In this document: piece by piece, positions 17,818 through 27,059 of the stretch
Layout of the letters: every line of letters starts with the position of its first letter
How positions within the stretch are numbered: the first letter of the stretch is position 1
Assembly (NCBI RefSeq): GCF_011440395.1
Contig: NZ_JAAOIX010000009.1
Span: 216,128-280,127, forward strand
Length of the DNA stretch: 64,000 bases
Origin: Pseudomaricurvus alcaniphilus
Lineage (GTDB): Bacteria > Pseudomonadota > Gammaproteobacteria > Pseudomonadales > Cellvibrionaceae
Direction of reading: 5' to 3'
Made by a program: the position numbers and the translations under genes
Notes under the pieces: generated by a model
What the model was told of the DNA's origin: nothing
Databases searched by the model: none
What the model saw: the letters and a program-made list of their open reading frames with translations, nothing else

Positions 17818-18873
17818 TTAACTGGCGGCGTTGTAGAAGAATTTATCCGAGCGCGCCGCATCCAGGGCCTGTCGTACTTCGCTTTCCTGGCCCTCTTCAT
17901 CGGCGTGCACTTCATACTTCTCGGTATTGATGCCGAGCCGCTTGAGCAACTGCATATCCTTGCTGGCTTCGGGGTTGGGAGTGGTGAGCAGCTTCTCGCC
18001 GTAGAAGATTGAATTGGCACCGGCCATAAAGGCCATGGCCTGCATTTGCTCATTCATTTCTTCGCGACCGGCGGACAGGCGCACGTGGGACTTCGGCATC
18101 ACAATACGGGCGACGGCGATGGTGCGGATAAAATCAAACGGATCCAGGTCCGCCTGCTCTGCCAGCGGGGTACCCTCGACCCGCACCAGCATATTGACCG
18201 GCACGGATTCCGGGTGCTGGGGCATGGTGGCCAGCTGGTGCAGCAAGCCGACCCGGTCTTCCTGGCCTTCGCCCATACCGACGATACCGCCACTGCACAC
18301 TTTCATGCCGGCGGCGCGCACATTACCCAAAGTATCGAGGCGATCCTGGTAGGTGCGGGTGGTAATGATATCGCCGTAGAACTCCGGCGAGGTATCGAGG
18401 TTGTGGTTGTAGTAGTCGAGCCCGGCCTGGGCCAATTGCTCCGCCTGGTCACCGGACACCATGCCCAGTGTCATGCAGGTTTCCAATCCCAGCGCCTTGA
18501 CGCTTTTGACCATTTCGGTGACGTAGGGCATGTCTTTTTTCTTCGGTGAACGCCAGGCGGCGCCCATGCAGAAGCGAGTGGCACCACTGGCCTTGGCCGC
18601 CCGGGCCTCCTCCAGCACCTTCTCGACTTTCATCAGCTTTTCTTTCTCAAGGCCGGTGTCGTAGCGCGCGCTCTGCGGGCAATATTTGCAATCCTCGGGG
18701 CAGGCGCCGGTCTTGATGGAGCAGAGGGTACTGATCTGCACTTCGTTGGGATTGAAGTGCTGGCGGTGGACGACTTGCGCCTGGAACATCAAGTCGTTGA
18801 ACGGCAGATCAAACAGTGCCGCGATTTCTGCGCGGCTCCAATCGTTGCGAATTTCTGTAGCAGTGCCCATCAT
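17818..18873 (-). CDS. bioB: Biotin synthase
   Basis: This 351-residue radical SAM enzyme inserts sulfur into dethiobiotin. The CxxxCxxC cluster motif is C58, C62 and C65 in CPEDCKYC, and [12 protein letters not shown] plus GGIVGMGE follow as expected. Two ATGs lie together (18873 and 18870). It is first in the operon and is preceded by a consensus promoter and a BirA-type operator. Confidence 0.96.
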   Translation of the reverse strand: MMGTATEIRNDWSRAEIAALFDLPFNDLMFQAQVVHRQHFNPNEVQISTLCSIKTGACPEDCKYCPQSARYDTGLEKEKLMKVEKVLEEARAAKASGATRFCMGAAWRSPKKKDMPYVTEMVKSVKALGLETCMTLGMVSGDQAEQLAQAGLDYYNHNLDTSPEFYGDIITTRTYQDRLDTLGNVRAAGMKVCSGGIVGMGEGQEDRVGLLHQLATMPQHPESVPVNMLVRVEGTPLAEQADLDPFDFIRTIAVARIVMPKSHVRLSAGREEMNEQMQAMAFMAGANSIFYGEKLLTTPNPEASKDMQLLKRLGINTEKYEVHADEEGQESEVRQALDAARSDKFFYNAAS

Positions 18874-19039
18874 CCTGAAAACCTGTTAATGTCACCCGAT
18901 CAGCGACGCGTTAATAATAGTGGGAGTGCCGACTGCCTCTGGCAAACAGCCAAGCCGAGCTTCGGCCGGTGCACTCGGGCACCGACTGGTGGCAAAATCC
19001 CGCCTGATAGATAAAAACTGAAACCCAAAAAGTGCCTAA

Positions 19040-19067
19040 ATAATAACCGGTTACAGCCAGTTGTCAA
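19040..19067 (-). promoter_or_regulatory. Sigma-70 promoter of bioB
   Basis: On the minus strand TTGACA (19067-19062) and TATTAT (19045-19040) are separated by 16 bp. This is close to consensus, about 170 bp upstream of bioB, and its -35 box lies inside the BirA-type operator. Confidence 0.75.
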
Positions 19068-19093
19068 CCAAAATTGGCCACCAAGGTTAACAG
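19061..19093. promoter_or_regulatory. BirA-type biotin operator
   Basis: TTGTCAACC (19061-19069), a 15-bp gap, and GGTTAACAG (19085-19093) match the BirA operator form TTGTAAACC-N15/16-GGTTTACAA with a few mismatches. Overlap with the bioB -35 box fits repression by biotinylated BirA. birA itself is not in the window. Confidence 0.75.
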
Positions 19094-19107
19094 CCAGGAC
19101 AGAGACT

Positions 19108-19881
19108 ATGCCAACCAGGGAAGGTAAGCATAACGGCAACCCCAGTGGCTGGAGGCGACTGCTGCCGCAACAGCTGTGTCGCCACTGCTATAGCCGCAAC
19201 CCCCAGGGCAGCCTTTGCAGCGCCTGCCGGCGCGACCTCAACGACCCGCTGCCACGCTGCCCGCGCTGCGCCCATCCACTGCCCTGCGCAACCCCCACCG
19301 GGGTCGACTGCGGCGAGTGCCTCGCCAACCCGCCACCGTTTCAGCGGGTGATTACCGCCTACCCCTACCAGCCGCCCATCAGTGACTGGATCAATCGCTT
19401 CAAGCACCAGCGCGACCTGCGCGATGGCCACTTGCTGAGCCGGTTGCTGATCGACCGAATCGAGCTGGCCTACTGCCAGCAGCCACTGCCAGAGTTACTG
19501 GTTCCAGTGCCCCTGCACTGGACCCGGCAACTGAGCCGCGGCTTCAACCAGGCCGGCTGGATCAGTCGCTGCCTGCAACAACACTTTGCCATTTCCGCCT
19601 GCCCGGCCTTGCGCCGCCACAGGACCAGCCACAGCCAGCAGGGCCTGGATCGGAAGCAGCGCCAAAATAACCTCCACGGCGCCTATCAATTGGCGCCGCG
19701 CTTCGCTGCCCGGTTGCACAATCGACACATTGCCCTGGTGGATGACGTGGTCACCACCAGCGCCACCGCCCGCACCCTCAGTGCCCTGTTGCTGGCCGCG
19801 GGCGCCCGGCGGGTGGATGTCTGGTGCCTGGCGCGCACTGCGCGGGCCCATCCCTCGCCACCGCGCACGCCACTCACCTGA
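19108..19881 (+). CDS. comF: ComF family protein
   Basis: This 257-residue protein is divergent from bioB, as in many gammaproteobacteria. The N-terminal half holds zinc-finger-like cysteine pairs (CRHC, CSAC, CPRC, CGEC). The C-terminal half is a phosphoribosyltransferase-type fold with the PRPP loop IALVDDVVTTSATAR. ComF homologues take part in DNA uptake; enzymatic activity is unproven. The Shine-Dalgarno AGGACAGAG precedes the ATG. Confidence 0.88.
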   Translation: MPTREGKHNGNPSGWRRLLPQQLCRHCYSRNPQGSLCSACRRDLNDPLPRCPRCAHPLPCATPTGVDCGECLANPPPFQRVITAYPYQPPISDWINRFKHQRDLRDGHLLSRLLIDRIELAYCQQPLPELLVPVPLHWTRQLSRGFNQAGWISRCLQQHFAISACPALRRHRTSHSQQGLDRKQRQNNLHGAYQLAPRFAARLHNRHIALVDDVVTTSATARTLSALLLAAGARRVDVWCLARTARAHPSPPRTPLT

Positions 19882-20039
19882 CGATATGCCGCCCGCGACG
19901 GCTCTGGCGATAACTGGCCTTGAAGCCCGGCAGCGAGCGCAAACGCAGGCATTATCGAGCGCCGGCACAGCTTCCGGATTAGACCGCTCCAGCGCTTTGC
20001 GGCACAATGGTTCATCGGGCTCAATCGCCACAGGACACT

Positions 20040-21026
20040 ATGACACTTTCGCATCCGTATGAATCTCTAACCCCGGACACCGTGCTCGACGCGGTAGAGC
20101 AACAGGGCCATATCTGCGACGGTCGTATCCTGGCCTTAAACAGCTATGAAAACCGGGTCTACCAGGTTGGCATCGAGGGTCAGCAACCGCTGATCGCCAA
20201 ATTCTACCGCCCCCAGCGCTGGAGTCGTGCCCAGATCCAGGAGGAGCACGATTTTTGTGCCGAGCTGGTGGCCCACGAGTTGCCCGTAGTGGCGCCGCTG
20301 CTCAGCGAGCGCGGCGTCACTATTCTGCAGCACAAGGATTTTCTGTTCGCCCTGTTCGAGCGTCGCGGCGGCCACGCCCCCGAACTGGACAATCTCGCCA
20401 ACCTCGAAATCATGGGTCGCTTCCTGGGCCGCATGCACAACATTGGCTACCTCAAGTCGTTCAACACCCGCCCCGCCATCAGCGTCCAGGGTTACGCCAT
20501 CGACAGTATTAAATTCCTGCGCGAGCACGGCTTTATTCCGCCGGAGCTGGATAACGCCTACACCACCCTGACCGACCACCTGATCAGCCTGGTGCAGCAA
20601 CGCTTTGCCGAAACCCACTATGAAAGCCTGCGCATTCACGGCGACTGCCACCAGGGCAATATTCTGTGGCGCGATGACATGCCCAACTTTGTCGACTTTG
20701 ACGATACCCTGACCGGCCCGGCGGTGCAGGACTTGTGGATGCTGCTGTCGGGCAACCGCGACCAGCAACAGACCCAGCTGGCGAAAATTCTCGCTGGCTA
20801 CCAGCAGTTTTGCCCCTTCAATGGCGCCGAGCTCAATTTGGTCGAAAGCCTGCGCAGCCTGCGCATCATCAACTACAGTGCCTGGCTGGCCCGACGCTGG
20901 GACGACCCCGCCTTCCCCCGCAATTTTCCCTGGTTCAACACCCAGCGCTATTGGTCCGACCATATCCTCACCCTGCGCGAGCAAATGGCAGCCCTGCAAG
21001 AGCCGCCGCTGTCCATGCCCTGGTAG
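20040..21026 (+). CDS. srkA: Stress response kinase A (YihE/RdoA)
   Basis: This 328-residue protein kinase of the choline-kinase-like fold protects cells in envelope and oxidative stress in E. coli. Visible marks are SYENRVYQVG and the catalytic HGDCHQGNILW with the metal-site FVDFDDT. The ATG at 20040 has AGGA close upstream, and the upstream in-frame start is not needed. The family is also active in Cpx-linked death-pathway control. Confidence 0.9.
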   Translation: MTLSHPYESLTPDTVLDAVEQQGHICDGRILALNSYENRVYQVGIEGQQPLIAKFYRPQRWSRAQIQEEHDFCAELVAHELPVVAPLLSERGVTILQHKDFLFALFERRGGHAPELDNLANLEIMGRFLGRMHNIGYLKSFNTRPAISVQGYAIDSIKFLREHGFIPPELDNAYTTLTDHLISLVQQRFAETHYESLRIHGDCHQGNILWRDDMPNFVDFDDTLTGPAVQDLWMLLSGNRDQQQTQLAKILAGYQQFCPFNGAELNLVESLRSLRIINYSAWLARRWDDPAFPRNFPWFNTQRYWSDHILTLREQMAALQEPPLSMPW

Positions 21027-21080
21027 ATAATCACTGGCGGAGCGGGGATAATAGTGGCATTAGCCAGGGGAAACAGATCC

Positions 21081-21872
21081 ATGACCGCAAGCGACGACAA
21101 CATTTGGCAGGCCATTCGCCTGGAGGTAGAAGAGCAGGCCAGTGCCGAGCCCATCCTGGCCAGTTTTCTGCACGCCACCATCCTCAATCACAGCAGCCTG
21201 GAAGACTCGCTCAGCTTTCACCTGGCCAACAAACTGGACTGCCCGGCCGCCTCGGCCATGCAGATCCGGGAGGTCGTACAACAGGCGCTGGGCGCAGACC
21301 CCAGCCTCGGTCACGCCCTGCGCGCCGACCTGATCGCGGTCAAAAACCGCGATTCCGCCTGCATCAACCTGTCCACCCCGTTTCTGTTCTTCAAAGGCTT
21401 TCACGCCCTGCAGTCTTACCGGATCGCGCACTGGCTCTGGAACCACAACCGCCGCGAACTGGCCCTGTTCCTGCAAAACCGTATCTCCGTGGTATTTGCC
21501 GTGGACATCCACCCGGCGGCGCAGATCGGCGAGGGCATTATGCTCGATCACGCCACCGGCATCGTCATCGGTGAAACCGCGGTGGTGGAAAACAACGTCT
21601 CGATTATGCACTCGGTCACCCTCGGCGGCACCGGCAAGGAGTGCGGCGATCGCCACCCGAAAGTGCGGGCCGGGGTCCTGATTGGGCCGGGTGCCAAAAT
21701 ACTCGGTAATATTGAAGTGGGCGCCGGCGCCAAAGTCTGCGCCGGCAGCGTGGTGCTGAAGCCGGTGCCGGCACACAGCATTATCGCCGGAGTGCCGGCA
21801 ACGGTAGTGGGCCGGGTCGACTCCAACCTGCCCGCCTGGGAAATGGACCAGGGTATTGGCGCGACCGTCTAG
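21081..21872 (+). CDS. cysE: Serine O-acetyltransferase
   Basis: This 263-residue enzyme acetylates serine with acetyl-CoA as the first step of cysteine synthesis. The N-terminal helical domain is followed by left-handed beta-helix hexapeptides (DIHPAAQIGEGIMLDHATGIVIGETAVVENNVSIMHSVTLGGTGK). The ATG at 21081 follows AGGGGAA. The C-terminal tail is shorter than in E. coli and ends in GIGATV. Confidence 0.93.
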   Translation: MTASDDNIWQAIRLEVEEQASAEPILASFLHATILNHSSLEDSLSFHLANKLDCPAASAMQIREVVQQALGADPSLGHALRADLIAVKNRDSACINLSTPFLFFKGFHALQSYRIAHWLWNHNRRELALFLQNRISVVFAVDIHPAAQIGEGIMLDHATGIVIGETAVVENNVSIMHSVTLGGTGKECGDRHPKVRAGVLIGPGAKILGNIEVGAGAKVCAGSVVLKPVPAHSIIAGVPATVVGRVDSNLPAWEMDQGIGATV

Positions 21873-21910
21873 GGTCCGCCCGGGAACTCCGATATTGCCC
21901 TCTTGCCGTC

Positions 21911-21930
21911 ATTCCCGCGCAGGCGGGAAT
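21911..21930. repeat. dRS3-like ATTCCC-N8-GGGAAT palindrome
   Basis: A 20-bp palindrome with ATTCCC at 21911-21916 and GGGAAT at 21925-21930, followed by CTATATATATC. It lies between convergent cysE and epmA and may be a terminator as well as a dispersed repeat of the type that is common in proteobacteria. Confidence 0.7.
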
Positions 21931-21969
21931 CTATATATATCAAGCACTTACTGGCCCCCAGGACGCCAG

Positions 21970-22923
21970 CTACACCCGATCCACCGGAAAGGCCAGCACC
22001 GCGGCAATCTCAGCCGCCCCGGCTTGTTGCATCAACAGGCGGTCCACCCCCAGCGCCACCCCGGCGCACGCCGGCAAGCCACTGGCCAGCGCCGCCAGCA
22101 AGTGCTCGTCCGCCGCCAGCTCGGGCAAACCCAGCTGTTGTCGCCTGGCACTATCGGCGGCAAAGCGGCGACGCTGCTCAACCGCATCGGTTAACTCCCA
22201 GTAACCATTGGCCAGCTCCATACCATTGACATAGGCCTCGAAGCGCCGCGCCACCCGTTGACCTTGAGCGTCAGTCGCAACCCGGGCCAGCGCCGCCTGG
22301 GAGGCGGGGTAGTCGTAGACAAACACCAGGCCGCGGCCGAGGGCGGGCTCGATCACATGGGTCATCAGCACATCCAGCCAGGTGTCGACATCGGCCTCCT
22401 GCCAGGCCACATCCACGTGCTCAGCGGCAAGCGCACGCAGCTGCTCGGCACTGGCCCGGTGCGGATCGATTCCCAGCTGGCTCTCGAACAACTCCCGATA
22501 GGACACCCTGCGGATCGATTCCAGCTCCAGGCAGTCGCCCAGCAGGGCCTCCACCTCATCCATCAATTGCTGCTCATCCAGATCCAGCCGATACCATTCC
22601 AGCATGGTGAATTCGGGGTTGTGACGGCGCCCGGCTTCGCCCCGGCGAAACGCCTTGCCGAGGCTGTAGATATCGCCTACACCCGCCGCCAGCAGGCGTT
22701 TCATAAAGAATTCCGGCGAGGTCTGCAGGTAGCCGTCAGCCCCGTCCAGGGTTACGGCAATACTGTCGATATGGGGGTCGGTGGCGGTGTGGCGCGCCAG
22801 CAGCGGCACCTCCACTTCCAGCACGCCGCGCTGGCGAAAAAAATTCCGCAAGCGCTCATAGAGCTCGGCCCGCGCACGCAGCAGGGCCGGGGTGGCCGCA
22901 GGCGGCCAGGATGAAGACTGCAT
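21970..22923 (-). CDS. epmA: EF-P--(R)-beta-lysine ligase
   Basis: This 317-residue class II lysyl-tRNA synthetase-like enzyme, without the tRNA-binding domain, attaches (R)-beta-lysine to elongation factor P. Motifs are PHIDSIAVT, LQTSPEFFMKRLL, AFRRGEAGRRHNPEFTMLEWYR and VALGVDRLLM. The ATG at 22923 is chosen; the open frame upstream does not look like protein. efp lies upstream on the same strand and epmB is divergent, giving the complete modification set. Confidence 0.95.
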   Translation of the reverse strand: MQSSSWPPAATPALLRARAELYERLRNFFRQRGVLEVEVPLLARHTATDPHIDSIAVTLDGADGYLQTSPEFFMKRLLAAGVGDIYSLGKAFRRGEAGRRHNPEFTMLEWYRLDLDEQQLMDEVEALLGDCLELESIRRVSYRELFESQLGIDPHRASAEQLRALAAEHVDVAWQEADVDTWLDVLMTHVIEPALGRGLVFVYDYPASQAALARVATDAQGQRVARRFEAYVNGMELANGYWELTDAVEQRRRFAADSARRQQLGLPELAADEHLLAALASGLPACAGVALGVDRLLMQQAGAAEIAAVLAFPVDRV

Positions 22924-23007
22924 AACCGAGACTACTGTTGCGACATTGAAGGCGCGGGGCCCTGAGGAAGGCAAGTGGGGCCAGAGCCCCACCGGTAGAC
23001 AAAGGAA

Positions 23008-23580
23008 TTACTGGTCTTTGGCGCGGCTCAGGTATTCGCCGGTGCGTGTATCGACGCGAATCACCTCGCCCTCCGATAAAAACAGCGGCACCTTGACCAC
23101 GGCGCCGGTGGAGAGCTTGGCCGGCTTGGTGCCACCCTGGGCGGTGTCGCCTTTGAGGCCGGGATCGGTTTCGACAATTTCCAGCTCCACGTGATTGGGC
23201 GGGGTAACCGCCAGCGGCGCGCCGTTGAACAGGGTTACGGTGACCTTGTCCTGCTCCTTCAGCCACTTGGCAGAATCGCCAACCGCCTTGGCATCCGCCT
23301 GGTGCTGCTCAAAGGTGGTGGGCTCCATAAAGTGCCAGAACTCGCCATCACTGTAGAGGTACTCCATCTCGTGGTCGCGCACATCGGCGGCCTCCAGGCT
23401 CTCGCCGGAACGGAACGTCCGCTCCCAGACCCGGCCCGAGTTAAGGTTGCGCAGCTTGACCCGGTTAAAGGCCTGGCCCTTGCCCGGCTTGACGAACTCG
23501 TTATCCAAAATGGCACAGGGCTCGCCGTCGAGCATGACTTTCATGCCGCTGCGAAATTCGTTGGTGGAGTAGGTGCTCAT
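23008..23580 (-). CDS. efp: Translation elongation factor P
   Basis: This 190-residue protein lets ribosomes pass proline stretches. K34 in the PGKGQ tip is the residue beta-lysylated by EpmA with EpmB. The chain has the usual KOW-like and OB-fold domains ([32 protein letters not shown] near 130-160). The ATG at 23580 has an AGAGAG site. Confidence 0.96.
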   Translation of the reverse strand: MSTYSTNEFRSGMKVMLDGEPCAILDNEFVKPGKGQAFNRVKLRNLNSGRVWERTFRSGESLEAADVRDHEMEYLYSDGEFWHFMEPTTFEQHQADAKAVGDSAKWLKEQDKVTVTLFNGAPLAVTPPNHVELEIVETDPGLKGDTAQGGTKPAKLSTGAVVKVPLFLSEGEVIRVDTRTGEYLSRAKDQ

Positions 23581-23807
23581 AGTCACTCTCTGCTTCAGTT
23601 GCTATTGCTGTAGGTATTGGTAATTGAACTAGTGTAGCGCTGAAATAATTACCGGTTGAATTTGAGGGCGGCATTATACAGCAGCCGCTGCGGCGATATA
23701 AGCCGCCAGCAGCAGTCTAATGCGCTGGCAATGGCCAGCAGAGGGGAAAGACCTGTTCGATATTCATTGCTACAATGCGCCACCCGCTGCGCTGATGATA
23801 CCCGGAT

Positions 23808-24812
23808 ATGTCCCAACTGCTGCCAACACACCCCGAAAAAACCTGGCAAGAAGAGCTGATCGATGCCGTGCGCGACCCGGCGCTGTTGCTGCAGCAGCTC
23901 GACCTGCCAGTGACACTGCTGGAGCACGCCCGCCTCGCCAGCCGCGACTTCAGCCTCAAAGTACCCCGCCCCTTCTTGCAGCGCATGCGCAAGGGCGACA
24001 TCAATGACCCGTTGCTGCGCCAGGTACTGCCGCTCGCCGCGGAGCTTGAAGAGACCGAGGGGTACAGCACCGACCCGCTGCAGGAGCAGGCTTACAACGC
24101 CCACAGCGGCATGGTGCACAAGTACCGGGGGCGAGTGCTGCTGATTGTCGCACCCAACTGCGCGGTCAATTGCCGCTACTGTTTTCGCCGCCACTTCCCC
24201 TACCAGGACAACAATCCCGGCCGCCAGCAGTGGCAGCAAGTATTCGCCCAATTGCGCGCCGACCAGAGTATCAGCGAAGTCATTTTCAGTGGCGGCGACC
24301 CACTCGCCAGTCCGGACCGGCACCTGCAATGGCTGGTTGACTCGATCGCAGCCATTCCTCACATTCGCCGCCTGCGCGTGCATACCCGCCTGCCGGTGGT
24401 CATCCCGCAGCGCATCACCACCGACACCCTGGGCTGGCTGGCGGGCTCCAGGTTGCACTGCAGCGTGGTACTGCACATCAACCATCGCCAGGAGCTCGAT
24501 GCCGCAGTGGGCGGCGCGATCGCGCAACTGCGCGACGCAGGCATCACTGTGCTCAACCAGTCGGTGTTGCTGAAGGGTGTCAACGACTGTGCGCAAACCC
24601 TGGCGGAGCTGAGTGAGGCGCTGTTTGAACAGGGCGTCTTGCCCTACTACCTGCATTTACTCGACCGAGTCCAGGGGGCGGCTCACTTCGGGGTTGACGA
24701 GCCCCGGGCGATTGCCCTGCACCGTCAGCTGCAGGCGCGCCTGCCCGGCTACCTGGTGCCGAGGCTGGCGCGAGATGATGCCGGGGCCAGCGGTAAAACC
24801 CTGGTCAGTTAA
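23808..24812 (+). CDS. epmB: EF-P beta-lysylation lysine 2,3-aminomutase
   Basis: This 334-residue radical SAM enzyme converts L-lysine to (R)-beta-lysine for EpmA. The cluster motif CAVNCRYC (C118, C122, C125) is visible, with VIFSGGDPL and RLRVHTRLPVVIPQRI. It is divergent from efp across about 230 bp. Confidence 0.95.
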   Translation: MSQLLPTHPEKTWQEELIDAVRDPALLLQQLDLPVTLLEHARLASRDFSLKVPRPFLQRMRKGDINDPLLRQVLPLAAELEETEGYSTDPLQEQAYNAHSGMVHKYRGRVLLIVAPNCAVNCRYCFRRHFPYQDNNPGRQQWQQVFAQLRADQSISEVIFSGGDPLASPDRHLQWLVDSIAAIPHIRRLRVHTRLPVVIPQRITTDTLGWLAGSRLHCSVVLHINHRQELDAAVGGAIAQLRDAGITVLNQSVLLKGVNDCAQTLAELSEALFEQGVLPYYLHLLDRVQGAAHFGVDEPRAIALHRQLQARLPGYLVPRLARDDAGASGKTLVS

Positions 24813-24997
24813 GAGCCCAAACTAGCCGCACGGACAACCACTGCGACCCGCCCGTGCTAAACTGCTAAACTTTATCCAGACGATTACTGTAAATACTGGT
24901 AATCTCCGCCCGAAGACAGAACCTGTTCGCCCGCGGTGAATCCGCGCAAACCTGGCGTTTGCGCGAATCGAATAGCAAGGGAGTACAGACTAAGAAG

Positions 24998-26788
24998 ATG
25001 AGCATGCAGGCCGACTTGAATTCTCTGATCACAGCACTGGAGCTGCCAGACACCAATCTGAACTCGCTCAGCTTTTGCAAAAGCAGTCGGGTCGCCGCGC
25101 TTACGTCCTGGGTAGAAAGCCTGCCGGTCACGCAGATGAATCGCACCGGCACCATACTCTACAAAGCGGTACCGGAAATACCTCGCCTCAACACCTCCGC
25201 CGGCAATCGACTGGAAATACTGGAAGCCCTGCGCCCCTGTGTGCAGCAGACCATCCAGGGTTTGACCAAGCACTTCCTGGAGCAGCCACTGTTGCATTCG
25301 GACGCAGCCATGAAAACCGCCATCGTCGCCCAGGCGCTGCAACGCCACCTCAGCGTTGGCTATTACCAGGTAGTGAGAGAGATAACGCGGGCTCGCCCCG
25401 GTGGCAATTTCAAAGGTGCGGAAAAAAAGACCCTCGCCACGGCGGTGCACCGCGCCCTCAGTGGCCTCGGCTTGCAATTCCTGCGCAGCTCGCAAATCTA
25501 CACCCAGCCCACCGCCCGCCTGTGGCTGGAAATCAATACCCTGTACCGGATCGCCGAGAGTTTCGAGCTGCTTAAATTTCCCTGCCTCGACCCGCTGCTG
25601 AAGACACGCAGCGCCAACAGCATCGAACAAGCGTACTTTCGCATCACGCTGCTGGCCTGCGCCCGCCCCAATCAACTCACCCCCAAGGAAGTCCGCATCG
25701 TCTACGACCTGACGGAGAGTTGGTCAACCCTGGTACAACTGGCGCCATTGAGCGACGCCACACGTGATCTCTACGGCATCGACCTGGGCGCCAATAGCGA
25801 GCCCCGCTACGCCTCCGAATTGCCCGAACCGCGCACGCCGGAATGCCGACAGCTGGTGCTCAGCCACCTGCTGGACACCATCGCCAAACAACTGGACAGC
25901 GATGCCGAAGGCCAGGCAATTATCGAGTTACCCGCCAGCCTGCCCGCTCACTTGCTGCAGCACCTGCTGACCACCTGGGGCACAAAACTGGAGCGCCTGA
26001 ACCCCAGGAACCAGCGCCAGGCCGAACTGGAGGTCGCCATCGGACTGACCAACATTCACTTCCACCTGGCCCAGCAAAAATCCTTCAATGAATTTATCCG
26101 CGGTACCCAGAGTTCGCGCTACAACTTCAGCCTCAGTGACGAGAGCGGGGCCGGCGACCCGTGGGACAACGCCTTTGATTCGGAAGGGCTCGGACGCAGC
26201 AATGTCGAGCTGAACCTGAGTCTCGACATGGACGCCAAAGCAAAGGGCGACGCCAACGATCAGCCGGGGAACGCCCAACCGACCATTTACCCGGTGCAAA
26301 TGCTGGATTTCAGCAGCGACGGTTACCGCCTCGACTGGCGTGGCGAGGCGCCGTCCCAGCTCAAGGCCGGTGAAATCATCAGCGTGCGTGAACCGGGCAG
26401 CAGCGACTATCGTCTCGGCGTCATCCGCTGGGCCAAACAACACAAGCACGGCACCCAGCTGGGTATCCAGGTGCTGGCCCACAAAATCAAGGCCGCCGCA
26501 GCCCAACAACTGCAAAAAATCGGCGAAGACAATGTGTATATGCGCGCGATGCTGGCAACCGAATCCCGCCACAGCGAAGAGTACACTCGCCTGGTTACCG
26601 CCGCCCATCCGTTTCGCGCGCGCAACAAAGTCAGGATCAGGGACGGCAACCAGACCCGTTCGGCACTGTTGAGTGAGCTGCAATTTTCCAGCGCCAGTGT
26701 CTGCATATTCAAATATCGCCTGCAGCAAACTGCCAGTGATGCCGTTGCCCCTCCCGATGAAGATGGCGGCATCCGCTCCAGTTGGTAA
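24998..26788 (+). CDS. PilZ-like domain protein, neighbour of FimX
   Basis: This 596-residue protein has a long N-terminal helical region and a C-terminal PilZ-like domain at about residues 430-520 with the DxSxxG part (LDFSSDGYRLDWRG). The RxxxR half of a c-di-GMP site is not obvious, so binding is uncertain. The same pairing with fimX occurs in Pseudomonas (PA4958/PA4959), from memory of that gene order. The ATG at 24998 is preferred over a TTG 39 bases upstream. It probably works with FimX in type IV pilus or motility control. Confidence 0.65.
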   Translation: MSMQADLNSLITALELPDTNLNSLSFCKSSRVAALTSWVESLPVTQMNRTGTILYKAVPEIPRLNTSAGNRLEILEALRPCVQQTIQGLTKHFLEQPLLHSDAAMKTAIVAQALQRHLSVGYYQVVREITRARPGGNFKGAEKKTLATAVHRALSGLGLQFLRSSQIYTQPTARLWLEINTLYRIAESFELLKFPCLDPLLKTRSANSIEQAYFRITLLACARPNQLTPKEVRIVYDLTESWSTLVQLAPLSDATRDLYGIDLGANSEPRYASELPEPRTPECRQLVLSHLLDTIAKQLDSDAEGQAIIELPASLPAHLLQHLLTTWGTKLERLNPRNQRQAELEVAIGLTNIHFHLAQQKSFNEFIRGTQSSRYNFSLSDESGAGDPWDNAFDSEGLGRSNVELNLSLDMDAKAKGDANDQPGNAQPTIYPVQMLDFSSDGYRLDWRGEAPSQLKAGEIISVREPGSSDYRLGVIRWAKQHKHGTQLGIQVLAHKIKAAAAQQLQKIGEDNVYMRAMLATESRHSEEYTRLVTAAHPFRARNKVRIRDGNQTRSALLSELQFSSASVCIFKYRLQQTASDAVAPPDEDGGIRSSW

Positions 26789-27059
26789 ACGCCGGGAAGT
26801 GATTTTTTGAGACCTGCATCACACTTTTACCAACCCGGCACCGCCCCTTCGGCTACTGGCGATCATTTACCCTGTTCTCAACCCAACCAGGGCTTGTTAT
26901 CCCTTACATTTGGCCAGAAATAGCTATATCCTTCGCCGTATATCAATTTCCAACTCCCTCCCGCCGAGGCTCGTCAAACAGGACCACTATCGCCTTTGAA
27001 CCCGGCTGCCAGCCGACTTTGACTTGCATCGTTCAAAATAGGGAATATTGCAGAACTTT

